Positions 24,402-33,968 of a stretch of DNA of 64,000 nt are shown here, piece by piece (position 1 is the stretch's first letter; the number at the start of each line of letters is the position of its first letter). The notes beneath the pieces are model-generated. The model was not told where the DNA came from, did not search any database, and saw only the letters and a program-made list of their open reading frames with translations. Location of the stretch: assembly GCA_003952965.2 (NCBI GenBank), contig CM025850.1, positions 21,292,615 to 21,356,614 of the forward strand. Direction: 5' to 3'. Source of the DNA: Morella rubra. Taxonomy: Eukaryota; Streptophyta; Magnoliopsida; Fagales; Myricaceae. Both the position numbers and the translations under genes were made by a program.

Positions 24402-25758
24402 TGTTAACCCAAGGTTGCTCCTTAAGCTATCTAACTCGATTTTGATGCTAATAATTGATAAAATAGCTTTGAAATATTTTTAGGATATGTGGTTATCAAT
24501 CCACTATTCAATCGAGAGTACTCAATTGTATTTATATCTCTCTTTAATTCATTATGCCCTATATTCGATTTAAACACCATGGCTTGCACCTAAACTATGA
24601 TATTTTTCATTGTAGGAGTTTTCGTGTTGAAATGGAACTGATTGCATATCAAAAAGCACTGAAAAACTCTATCTGGAAAGATAGTGTCGACACATGGTTG
24701 ACATGGTGTTGACACATAGCACAAAAGCCAGAATGCCATTTTGATGGTGTCGACACATGGGAAGCACAATGTTGACACATACGAAGATGGTGTTGACACA
24801 TGATGAAAGAAGTGTCGACACATGCCACAGGAGCCCACGACTCAGTTCCAAACTTGATGAATGTGTCAACATATAGGAATGTATGTGTCGACACATGTTG
24901 TGAGAACATAGTTTTAAAAAAGATGACTCAGCACGTGAATCAAGACGATATGGCACTTAGGGCACCTCTCCAACATTCCCAAAAGGCCTTTAGGACTCCC
25001 TAAGACTGAAGACCAATAAATGGAACCTTATGGAGAGAGAAAAGAGATATTTTGCACACCTTTTGCCTCTCCTAAATCATCAATCTTGACCTAGCCTCCA
25101 AAAAGTGAGAGAAAAGCGCAAAAGACAAGGGTTGCACGTTTTCCAACAGATCTGCTACTGTCTTGCTGCCATCATCATCAGATCTTGTCTTGTAGCCATT
25201 TATTGAGCTTTTGTTTTGCTGATCTAGCTTTGAGAGCTATTGTTTATTCATTCCTATCTTTAAACTTTGAAAACTTTTGAGTGTGGGATACACTTGGGCC
25301 TACCCGTGAGGATAGAAGAAATCTCATAGGCTTTGAGATTTGTGTACGAGTTGAAAAGTGAGCTTGAGAAAACTCTTGTAACAGTCACTTAGCACCTGGA
25401 AGCTAAGTTGTAAGACATTATTTGGATTATAGTGAGAAGCCCAAAAGGCAATAGCCTTGGGGTGGACGTAGGCAAGTCTTAGTCGAACTACCTAAAAATC
25501 GCGGTGTTATCTCTCTTCCTTACTCTCTTACTTTACTATCATTTATTACTTTATAGCATTAAATATTTTCAAATCTGTGTTTTCGCATACTTCTTTATTC
25601 GTAGATGTGTTTTCATTTAAATTGCATTTCGTATATTCAGATTTTCATTTTTATTCGTAGAATAAGTGTATTTTTCAGATCTGCGTTTTTATCAAAAAAA
25701 TGCTAAGTTTTTTATAAACCTAATTCACCCCTCTCTTGGGTTGATTTTTGGACTCACA
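24402..25758 (+). repeat. 3' LTR of the SIRE-type element
   Basis: Starts TGTTAACCCAAGG and ends GGACTCACA. It matches the 5' LTR throughout, with several small insertions and many substitutions. The TGTCGACA-type words are also present (about 24683-24890). Confidence 0.95.
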
Positions 25759-25798
25759 CGTTTCTTTGCCTCTTATTAGCCATGTAGTCCCTAAGCTA

Positions 25799-26545
25799 TT
25801 ACGTGTACACCTCCTCGAAGGCACGTAGAGTATTACTGCTTGCTCGAGCACCCGTAACCGAAGGGGATCCACGCTTTCTAGAACCTGAGCTCGTGTTCAT
25901 AGAGGCAACGCCACTATGGTTGATGTTGTCACCACCCTTGGAATCCATGTGCTCTCCATACATGTTCTCGCTCCCACCGTGTATGTCATGGAGGTTGCTC
26001 ACCCTTTGGGCCAATTCCTCAAGCGTAGGTGCCCTATGGGACGAGGCATGGGCTAGGGCCTCAGAGGCATAACTTTTGTGAAAGAGCATATGCAGTTCCT
26101 CATAGTTTTGAAGCCCATGGTTACGAAAGTTCTTGCAATGATTGTTAACATGAAAGCACAATAAAAAAACACAAATTGACCATTCGGGTTAAATAAGTAT
26201 TAGTTTTGTATTAGAACACAAAAATTGACCATATTGAGCAAATGCGATTCCACAATGCATCATCATCATCGACTATGTCCTTTGCGAAATCCCATCCAAC
26301 ACCAATTTGGTCCTTCAAGAGGTGAAACACCTTGTAATATGTTTTTAATGCATTCACTTTAGTGATCACTTGATGTCTCATCAAACTCATGTGGCCCTCA
26401 TTGTTTAGCTTTGCCGCCAATCTATCCCACAAACGACTGTCCTTTGGTCTCCTGTCCACAAATCTATTCTCCGTTTTCTCATCCATCAACATATAGATGA
26501 GATCATGGATGTCATTAGGGTGCCAAACCAGCCATGAAGTCTATG
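25799..26545 (-). pseudogene. Myb/SANT-like protein remnant (Harbinger-associated type)
   Basis: Reverse-strand ORF 26492-26211 encodes NRFVDRRPKDSRLWDRLAAK, HQVITKVNALKTYYKVFHLL and GVGWDFAKDIVDDDDALWNR. This follows the Myb_DNA-bind_3 pattern (W..L...LN ... KN....LK..Y.....L....G.GWD....I). A second piece (26161-25799) continues with FRNHGLQNYEELHMLFHKSYA and a Ser/Gly-rich tail, as in these proteins, after an apparent short intron (about 26160-26215). Such proteins are the second protein of PIF/Harbinger transposons and also occur as domesticated host genes. The upstream start was not resolved and no DDE transposase is nearby, so a remnant is more likely. Confidence 0.7.
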
Positions 26546-27747
26546 GGTATACAAGCAATCAAATAAAAATTAAAAGAAGAACAACACAACAACATGTGGC
26601 CAAGTTCAGTCTCACCAAGTCCATGATAGTGGGATTAGACATTTTAAAACAAGTAGTAATAAATAACCATTTAACTGACAAGAACACACAATATGCACAT
26701 ATGATCGTAATGTAAAAAGTAGACCTATTATTATTACAAAAGAAAACGTAACCGCACATAATGAAGAAATGAGTTGAACAAGCACATTCAGATATTGTGT
26801 CTAAATACAGTAAATACACTAGGAGTAGAAGCAAATCTCTTACTTGAGGCATTTGTTAAGAAGAAAAATTGGTAGATGGATTAGACCTTATTTTCCCTGA
26901 CCTTAGATAGCGTCGTTGCACATGGTTGAGCAATCAATTATGAAGTGACCTATGTTTTATCTAGCATTATAGTGTAGAAAGTAGGGGGACGTGACCATAA
27001 ATTTGAAAGAAGATAGTAATTTTTCTTTTAATGCTCACCTTGTCATGGAATGTATGGAATTCTACAAATCAATTGGTCTTATGAAACAAACATTTTTTTA
27101 TCTGTTTGCCTTAAATGAACAGAAAAAGGTTGGATTCAAATTAAGAGCAATATGGGAAGTTAAAGGGACATATGGTTTTAAGTTTGGAAATTTTATACTT
27201 TAGGACTGCGTGAAAAAGGAAGCATGGATCGGACTAGAGTATATTCATTCCCATGTAGAATCAATAACTGCTTTCCTCTTTAAATAATTGTTAAGCAAAA
27301 AATACACATCTAGAGCGGTGTCTAGGATGCACAGTAGATACAATTAATAATCAATTAAGTTGTAATCTCAACTAAGCTAGAATGGATAGTGGATTTCTTT
27401 TTCTTTTTTTTTTTTAAAATTCATCAAAGTTTGCATCTTTTGTCATATGCGAATGCACTTTTTTGGTGTCAGCATTTACTAATTTCCTTTTCCCACAACC
27501 ACCACTCATCCACCACACACACACACACACAAGCAATCCGATTGTCTCAAAAGTGCTAATATTGACTATAAATAATGAATATTAGGCAATCTTTTGATAG
27601 TAGATTTGAGAACTTTGATGATTCAGATTCAATTGGGGTGATATCTCAATGTCACAGTGTTAAGCACAAGGCTAATGATTTATGATGTACTTGCTTAATA
27701 CTTGCTTTTGAAGTGTACTGCTACTAATATATGTAAGTTGGTTTGAA
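26546..27747. other. Non-coding stretch without recognised gene
   Basis: AT-rich sequence. A 70-codon ORF at 26991-27203 (+) resembles nothing I know. A (CA)n microsatellite of about nine units lies at 27514-27531 and a T-run near 27400-27415. Confidence 0.45.
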
Positions 27748-27946
27748 GAAAATTGGGAAAAAAAAATATGACGATTTCTTCTTAGCATCCCAGTGCTTGT
27801 AGTGGGGGGAATGACAAAGTAGATACAGCGAACCATGGTCTCACGAAGCTGATTCTAGCTTTGGTGAGATAGGGAACAAGGTCTGCCTGGGCGAGAACAC
27901 GCTTCAGGTAGTTAAGGAGACACCGAGATCGCAACTGCCAAAGACT

Positions 27947-29020
27947 ATGGCAGGTGTTGCAGTCCAGAATAGTGAGATTAAGAACTTGGAGGAGAACTTC
28001 CCTCGTAATCCAACACAAGGCTGGAATGAAGTCTTGGAGGAGAATAGACATCTCAAAGAGGAGTTGGAAGCAGCCAAAGCTCATGTTATAGAGAACGGCA
28101 GAGCTAGAAATGGGAAACCAAGGAGGAGCAAAGGGAGATCAAGAAGACGCTCTAACTCCCAATAGGGTAGCCGCAATGGGCATGGGTAGGTGCAGATGCA
28201 AATGCGGCCCATTTGGAAGGTTGGGTGTGATGAAAATGAAGGGATTTCAGACCCTATTCAAGTATCAAAGCAAAAATAGCTGAATCAACCACCTCAATCA
28301 TACATAGAGATCACTAAGGGGAGACAACACTCTACAGGCCCAGTGAACACTGCTCGTAGAGGTACGCCTATGAAACTTAAGTTTGTTCAGCCTAACATTG
28401 AGAATGAGAACATAGTGGCAAGACTGTCGGTGGGGATTATGGAATGTGGTTGCTTGGAATGGGAGAATACCCTAGTTAGGCACTTTATAGGCAGGTGCTT
28501 AAGCTACACAGCTGTTGCTAATTTTGCAAAGAGGTTTTGGGCTGGTGATGGTTTACTTGAGGTTATATCCTATGAGAATGGTTTCTTTTTTTTTAAGTTC
28601 TCAGGAGTTGAATTCTTAGACAAAATTCTGGAGGGTGGCCCCTGACATATCTATAATCGTCCACTTTTCCTTAAGAAGTGGCACCCAAACCTGGGACTCT
28701 TCAAGGAGGAGATGGCAAAGATGCCTCTGTGGGTGAAAATCTTTGGCTTACCGCTGGAGTCATGGACAGAGGAAGGGCTAAACATTGTCGCCAGTGGTAT
28801 TGGCATGCCCTTATATCCCGACAAAAGAACCACGGAAAAAAGTCGTACTGGTTTCGCTCGGGTGTGTGTAGAAATTGAAGCGTCAAAAGAGTTAGTTAAA
28901 GAACTAGTGGTATGTTGTGCTGACAGCACAACCTTCTCTATTTTCATTGATTATGATTGGCTTTCAAAGGCTTGCTCTACCTGCAACTGCTTTGAGCAAA
29001 CCCAGGCCAGCTGCTCAAAC
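27947..29020 (+). pseudogene. LINE ORF1 (DUF4283 plus zf-CCHC_4), three broken frames
   Basis: ORF 27947-28165 gives the N-terminal coiled coil (ENRHLKEELEAAKAHVIENG) and a basic Arg/Ser tail. ORF 28343-28645 gives the first half of DUF4283 (LVRHFIGRCLSYTAVANFAK, then ENGFFFFKFSGVEFLDKIL). ORF 28712-29023 gives the second half (MAKMPLWVKIFGLPLESWTE, VVASGIGMPLYPDK) and the knuckle CSTCNCFEQTQASC, in which the usual His is replaced. The three pieces lie in different frames or are split by stops, so no complete ORF1 protein is made. Confidence 0.82.
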
Positions 29021-29605
29021 TAGAGATTTCAAATGAACAAGGTGAGTACGGGGGGGTTTTGGAAGAAGAAGGATGGACCCGGGTGGAAAGGAAAACTAAG
29101 GATGAAGGCTTGGCCTTGGTTCCTTCTCCTGCTACAGTTGTTTTGGATGAGCCTTCAGCTGAATAGCAGATAAGGATTTCAGACCTCCCTGAGCATTTCC
29201 CATCTAGAGAACTTGAGGATCCCCTTGCTGGGACCCCATTCATCTCCCCTATGCTATCATTACCTTGGATGATCTCAAGGACTCCCCTCTTGCCAACCTT
29301 TTGGGGGTTAAGGCTCGAGACTCCTTAGGGAAGAAAAACCCCCTCCAGGGGCTGAACAGGGGAAAAAAGTAAGCTATCCCCATCCTCCTCCAGAGGAAGG
29401 AAGAGGTAGACCTTTATCTACCTTTTTTGAAACTTTTGATTATTTTTTGATGATTGGCTGCTGGAATGTGAGGGGCCTAAATGACCCCTTGAAGCAAAGC
29501 AAGGTTAGGAAGTTCATTAAGCAGTATCAATTGAATTATGTAGGGCTTGTTGAAACCCGAGTCAAGGAGCATAATAAGAAAACTGTTGAAAGTGGGGTAG
29601 CAAAG

Positions 29606-30597
29606 GTATCCCAGTGATAGTTTCAGAATAGTTCTTGTGCAATTAAGATGTTATCACCTGTACGCCTACCCTCAATGAAGGTAGTTTGATGCACCCCCAC
29701 AAGATTCGGCATTACTTTTCAACCTTCTCGATATCACTTTAGTAATACATTTGTATAGTGTATTAGAGCAACAAATGGGCCGATAGTCCTTTAGCAAGGT
29801 CGCATTTGGAATTTTGGGTATAAGGACACTGCCGTACTGTTGATCTCTTTAAGGAGCTGATTGGACTCGAAGAAGGATTTCACTGCTTCGACAACTCTTC
29901 TACCCACGACACTCCGCAAGACTTTTTGAAAAAAATAGGAGTTATACCCATCAGGGCCGGGAGCCTTATCATCCTTGATTGAGAACATGGCTACTCTAAT
30001 TTCCTCCTCATCCACATCCTTCTCAAGTTCTCTTTGCTGGTCCAAGTTCAACCTTTGGTGGATGGACTGCTCAATCGTGTCAAAGATGAGATCAGTATTG
30101 TCACATTGGCTACCCCATAACCTCTTAAAATAAGCCACTGTTTTCCCTTGGATCTCCTCTTGATCAGTTAAGCAAGAGCCGTCTTCTTTGGTCACCGACC
30201 TAATTCGGCTTCTACTGTAGAAGGCACCAGCAGCTCTAAAGAAGAACTTAGTGTTTTGGTCCCCATGCTCCAGCCACTTAACCCTTGATTTTTGCTTGTA
30301 ATACCTCTCCTTGTCCCTTCTCAAAGCTGCATACTAAAAAACTGCCATACTTTCATCTGTTGCATGTTAAGTGTCTGAAGGGTGAAGCTGCAGACGTAAT
30401 TGAATATCATCCTACTCATCCTTGGCTTGAAGGACACGCCCAGGCACCACATGGCCTAGAAGGAGATCATTTCTTGGTATTCACAAAATTGCAAGGGCAA
30501 TGCATTGAGCTCGCGAGTTGCGAAGCTTGCTTTGTCTTCAACAATCTACTTCATCTAGAAGGAGCGGAACCAATGACTGTTTCAAGGGAAATCTAGA
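29606..30597 (-). pseudogene. Inverted LINE ORF2 segment (endonuclease-RT linker and RT start)
   Basis: On the reverse strand from about 30597 the linker reads GRVLQAKDE ... DDIQLRLQLHPSDT ... AALRRDKERYYKQKSRV. It then continues in ORF 30324-29791 with WLEHGDQNTKFFF and the RT-entry motif DDKAPGPDGYNSYFFQ, and after a frame break with DYRPICCSNTLYKCI, ending near NILIAQELF at about 29640. This is the plant L1-type ORF2 in correct order but opposite direction to the LINE sequence on both sides. The YxDD catalytic part is not present. Confidence 0.88.
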
Positions 30598-30933
30598 AGG
30601 CTAGTGCATGTGTTCTTGGAGATTACTGCCGTCATTAAGAGCAGAGCGAGCTTATTTTGCAAGGTGGCACCAACTTTGAGCAATATGAGAACTCTTCAGG
30701 CGTGGAACCTCCCTGACACCATTTTATCTTGAGAATTGTTGCTAATTTTGAGATAATACTTGTGTTTGTATTACGTGTTTTCTCTTGTTGTAATCTGTTG
30801 CGACAGATTATGTAGTTGCGTTACCCCATTCTAGGCTTGTCCTGCTATATTTGCTAACACCGGGCCTGTCCTGTAGTTGTTGGTGTTTCTTTTTTTATTT
30901 TACTAACAATTTCCCCCAAAAAAATTGGGAAAA

Positions 30934-32556
30934 TCGTCCCCTTTTTTCTGATTCCTGAAGGCAGATTACTTACTTTATATGACAACTACTCAATGACACC
31001 TAAGGGGTATTATTAGAGTCAGCAATATTTCAACCTGTAGAGTCATAAGATAATCCATGTTGGTGATTGTCAAATTATGCAGAGGGCTATCAAACTTTCA
31101 ACAATTGGCAGACCAATGATTTGAGTAGCGAATCTCATCTTTAAGCATCTCAATTAGTTGCAAGCAAAAGAAGCGTCCTTCTTAATGGGTCTATGGTAAA
31201 GTCTTTAGAGAACAAAATTAGTCAAGATAAAAAGGGAGACCTATTCAAAAGAACTAAACAGTCTCCAATCAAAGCAAAAATCAAGTAACAAGCATCCGAG
31301 CACATCTTAAGCAATGGAAGACTAACTTGGAGGCGAGCAATGTTGGGGGTGAGTGGCGCCGTGGCTTTGGGGGGCAGAAGGGTTGGCCAACGTGAAGAAG
31401 AACTGAGAGTATAACGGATGTCCGAATGAATTGTCGATGTTGAACGTGGATGAGACGTATGCGAGCTGTCCCTCAATCAATTCGTACTGCAACCTTTCAC
31501 ACTCGACTGCCCTCACCTCCTTTGACACAGCATGACAAAGATTGGACTTCAGGGCACCTTTTGGTCAAACGGGGAATCGAATTCACACTTTTTCTTTTCT
31601 TTTTCTTTTCTTTTTTCTTGTCTAACCGTACTAATTAACAACAAGAAGCTTGGCTTGAGGACTGCTAATCTCGAGTGCAACAAAATAAGGTGCAAGGGGA
31701 AGAGGCAAAGGGGAAATTACCTTTAGTCATGTATAGACGATGACGTTTTTCGCTAAGCCAGGGATGTTAACGCGAAACCAACTGATGCCTTCGGTCTGCG
31801 AGTACCTGAGCTAGTGTCAGTTGCAAGCAGTGCCAGTTTGCACGGCTAGGTAATTTGTTTACTTTTAATTCCGTTGGTAGTGTGGGACCCACTCGCTTTC
31901 TCTAGGATGGAAAGACACTTGGCTCCAATTCAAAAAAAAAAAAAAATTAATGTGGCAGATGTTAAAGTGGACATTTCACATACTATTTTGAGGGACAAAA
32001 TAGACCGCAATTTATGAACAGTTCCAAAATTGTTACAAGTAACTATGTTTAAATACCTAAAATTTTAAAACTACCGAAATTTTGTTGAAAATTCGGTTTG
32101 TCAAAAGTCACCTAAGTTTGTGGGCGTTTATTTTTTGGCAATATTTGGTGTCCTTCTTGAGTTCTTCTCAGGTTTTTCTAGGAAGAATCCAACTGCTCAG
32201 GATTAATTTTAGAAGTGAGCCCTACAGACTCAGAGATCTTGAGCCGTTAGATTCTTCTTAAAAGAAGCTGGGAAGAATCCAGAAAAGACACTAAGTATTT
32301 CTCTTTATTTTTAGTCTTATTCCCTGCTATGAGACGTATTGTCATATGAAATATTATTCTTTCTAAGATGTGAAACTTAAGGATTAATTCTTTGTTTTTT
32401 AAAACTAGTTTGTATGGGAGGTAAAATTTAGGAATTGATTTTTTTTTAAAATCCTAGGACTATAAGTTTTCCGTTTTGTTATCACCTAAAACTTTGTACG
32501 TTTTTTTGGTCGAATAAAAAGAAGGATCTATTTTTTGCTTTTCTTCACAAATAGAT
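30934..32556. other. Non-coding stretch without recognised gene
   Basis: No coding signal. There is a CT-rich patch near 31585-31620 (TTTTTCTTTTC repeats), an A-run at about 31930-31945, and AT-rich sequence running up to the MULE-A insertion site. It may include the original upstream region of the presenilin gene, now displaced by MULE-A. Confidence 0.4.
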
Positions 32557-32565
32557 TTCAATTTT
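32557..32565. repeat. Left 9-bp target-site duplication of MULE-A
   Basis: TTCAATTTT, identical to 38254-38262. A 9-bp duplication is the hallmark of Mutator-superfamily insertion. Confidence 0.97.
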
Positions 32566-32745
32566 GGGATAAATACCAAATTGGTCCCTGTGCTTTACGC
32601 GAAAATCTAATTAGTCCCTGTGATATTAAAAGCATATATAAAGTCCTCAGGCTCTCCAATCTGTTCTGCCGTCGGTCCCTCCTCCACATTCCGTTACCCA
32701 TTTGACGAAAGCAGTCCACATCAGATCTCTCTCTCCATGTCAGCG
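32566..32745 (+). repeat. Left terminal inverted repeat of MULE-A
   Basis: 180 bp from GGGATAAATACC to CCATGTCAGCG. Matches the reverse complement of 38073-38253 with four substitutions and one 1-base indel by eye. Confidence 0.96.
32635..32643 (+). promoter_or_regulatory. TATA-like box inside the left TIR
   Basis: TATATAAAG reads inward, about 190 bp before the first splice donor of the GRF transcript (AAG/GTGAGT at 32836). The identical word sits in the right TIR, facing the transposase. Promoters in TIRs are known from MuDR; the role here is inferred. Confidence 0.45.
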
Positions 32746-33026
32746 AAAAGAACCCCTCAGCGGTGAATTCCCCATAAGTAAACCCTAACCCCCTCAGTTC
32801 TCAATTCTATAGTTGCTTCACAGAACTTCCCGCAAGGTGAGTGTGAAATTTTTGTAATTCTTTGTAAACATTTGTCGTAACCTTCATTTGTTCTCCATTT
32901 GCTTTGGTTTCTTTCATCCTTTCCTTTTTTATTTCGTTTTGAACTTCCTCCATTTGCTTTGGTGAAGCTGCACTGCCTTTGTTCCAAATCTCGTGCTGCC
33001 TTTTACTCGAATCTCCAAAAGCAAAA

Positions 33027-33455
33027 ATGGACTCATCTGGGTCTGCCTCATTTGTTTCGGGTGTGGAGATCCATTTATGTGAGTGTGGCATGCAAGCATC
33101 GCTGAAGACTTCTTGGACGCAGAGAAATCCCGGAAGGCGCTTCTTTGGATGTCCAAGATTTGGTAGAAAATCGGTAAGTGTATGTGTATGGTAAAATGTG
33201 AAAGTGAAAGTGCACGATCCATTACCAAGGTACATTGTTTCTTTGCAGATGCCACTGCCATGTGGGTATTTTGCGTGGTATGATCCCCCTCTCTGCAAGC
33301 GTAGTTTGGAGTTTTTTCCTGGTTTAATCAGAAGAATCAAGGTGCTGGAGATTGAAGTCCAGAAGCAAAGAGAGAAGGAAAGAAAGCTGAAGATTGGGCT
33401 GGTTGTTTCGTGTGTGTTAGGGATAGTTGCAGTTCGCGTAGCCCTATGGTTTTAG
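33027..33455 (+). CDS. GRF zinc-finger, coiled-coil, single-TM protein carried by MULE-A
   Basis: Two coding exons, 33027-33173 and 33249-33455, joined in phase 0 across a 75-bp GT-AG intron, give 117 residues. A non-coding first exon probably ends at 32835 (donor GTGAGT at 32836). Residues 16-66 form a GRF-type zinc finger: HLCECG (Cys18, Cys20), TSWTQRNPGRRFFGCP (Cys42), CGYFAWYDPPLC (Cys54, Cys65). A charged helix, IRRIKVLEIEVQKQREKERK, likely a coiled coil, is followed by a C-terminal membrane segment, IGLVVSCVLGIVAVRVALWF, that runs to the stop. GRF fingers bind single-stranded nucleic acid in other proteins (TOP3A, APE2, NEIL3); tail-anchored small GRF proteins are numerous in plants, of unknown role. 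It is convergent with the transposase. The start is the first ATG, and nothing appears broken. Host-gene capture is the alternative, but a second MULE in this window carries the same type. Confidence 0.9.
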
Positions 33456-33968
33456 ATGGTGTGTGCGTATTTTGTGTCTGTAAATGGGGTAATGGAAGTG
33501 GTATTTTGTGTGCGCTTGAATTATCCTGTAGGCAGTGGTATTTTGATTGTAGTAATGGCAAAACTCAGTTGCATTTTCGTTAGTTTCTTATGTTGCTTTC
33601 AATGTAATGTAATGCAAAAGTTGGTTGACTTATGGCAAAACTCAGTTGCATTTTCGTTAGTTTCTTATCCTGTATGGCGAACAATAATAGAGACATAGTA
33701 ATAACAGATGAAATCCATAAGACATTGCCATTGTCTTGGCCAAAATAAGAAATCCATATGACATTGTCATTCTCTTGGCCATAACAGACACAAAATACCC
33801 TCATTAGGTATAATAGAACATAGATTGTTTCAAAACAGACACAAAATACCCTCATTGGGTATAACAGAACATACATTGTTTCAAAATACAAACTTGCAAG
33901 TCTTAACTAAGGGTTCAGTTCATCTCTTTCACAAAATGCACCAACAAAACAGTGCTTCCATTAACGTC
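33456..33968. repeat. Spacer between the two MULE-A genes, with short direct repeats
   Basis: A word of about 36 bases beginning ATGGCAAAACTCAGTTGC occurs at 33555 and 33632. A word of about 50 bases beginning ACAGACACAAAATACCC occurs at 33784 and 33835. GACATTG[CT]CATT..CTTGGCC is duplicated around 33721-33781. Both genes must terminate here. No ORF of interest. Confidence 0.75.

Larger units (their letters stand above)
16005..25758 (+). mobile_element. Full-length SIRE/Maximus-type Ty1/copia retrotransposon, decayed
   Basis: All landmarks are in order: 5' LTR (16005-17315), primer binding site (17318-17329), gag, protease, partial integrase, reverse transcriptase, RNase H, an additional ORF (22323-23739), polypurine tract (24388-24401) and 3' LTR (24402-25758). 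Long LTRs of about 1.3 kb, a tRNA-iMet primer site and an extra ORF downstream of pol are the marks of the SIRE/Maximus lineage. Flanks CGTAT (16000-16004) and CGTTT (25759-25763) agree in four of five bases and may be the eroded target duplication. Numerous stops and frameshifts, loss of most of the integrase core and an altered RT active site mean it cannot move itself. Length about 9.75 kb. Confidence 0.95.
27762..30920 (+). mobile_element. LINE with direct-repeat flanks and an internal inversion
   Basis: Same family as the LINE at 9-11.5 kb. The 13-base word AAAATTGGGAAAA flanks it (ends at about 27761 on the left; starts about 30920 after the short A-tail on the right), a plausible target-site duplication. 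Order: forward ORF1 (27947-29020), forward start of ORF2 endonuclease (about 29455-29605: CWNVRGLNDPLKQSKVRKF ... VGLVETRV), an inverted block of ORF2 (about 29606-30597), then forward ORF2 C-terminus (about 30598-30720: LVHVFLEITAVIKSRASL) and a 3' UTR ending CCCCCAAAAAAA. The single pair of flanking repeats suggests one insertion that was later or simultaneously rearranged. Confidence 0.8.

Noticed and set aside
24590-24956. Overlapping reverse ORFs with repeated VSTP/CVDT phrases, suggestive of a repeat protein
   Set aside because: The phrases are translations of the GTGTCGACAC-type word clusters in the 3' LTR; the matching ORF at 16297-16491 is the same effect in the 5' LTR.
27514-27531. 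Possible regulatory CA tract
   Set aside because: An ordinary (CA)9 microsatellite.
30285-30596. Forward 103-codon ORF that looked like a small cysteine-containing protein
   Set aside because: The reverse strand here reads as the LINE endonuclease-RT linker in the right order, so the forward ORF is a shadow.
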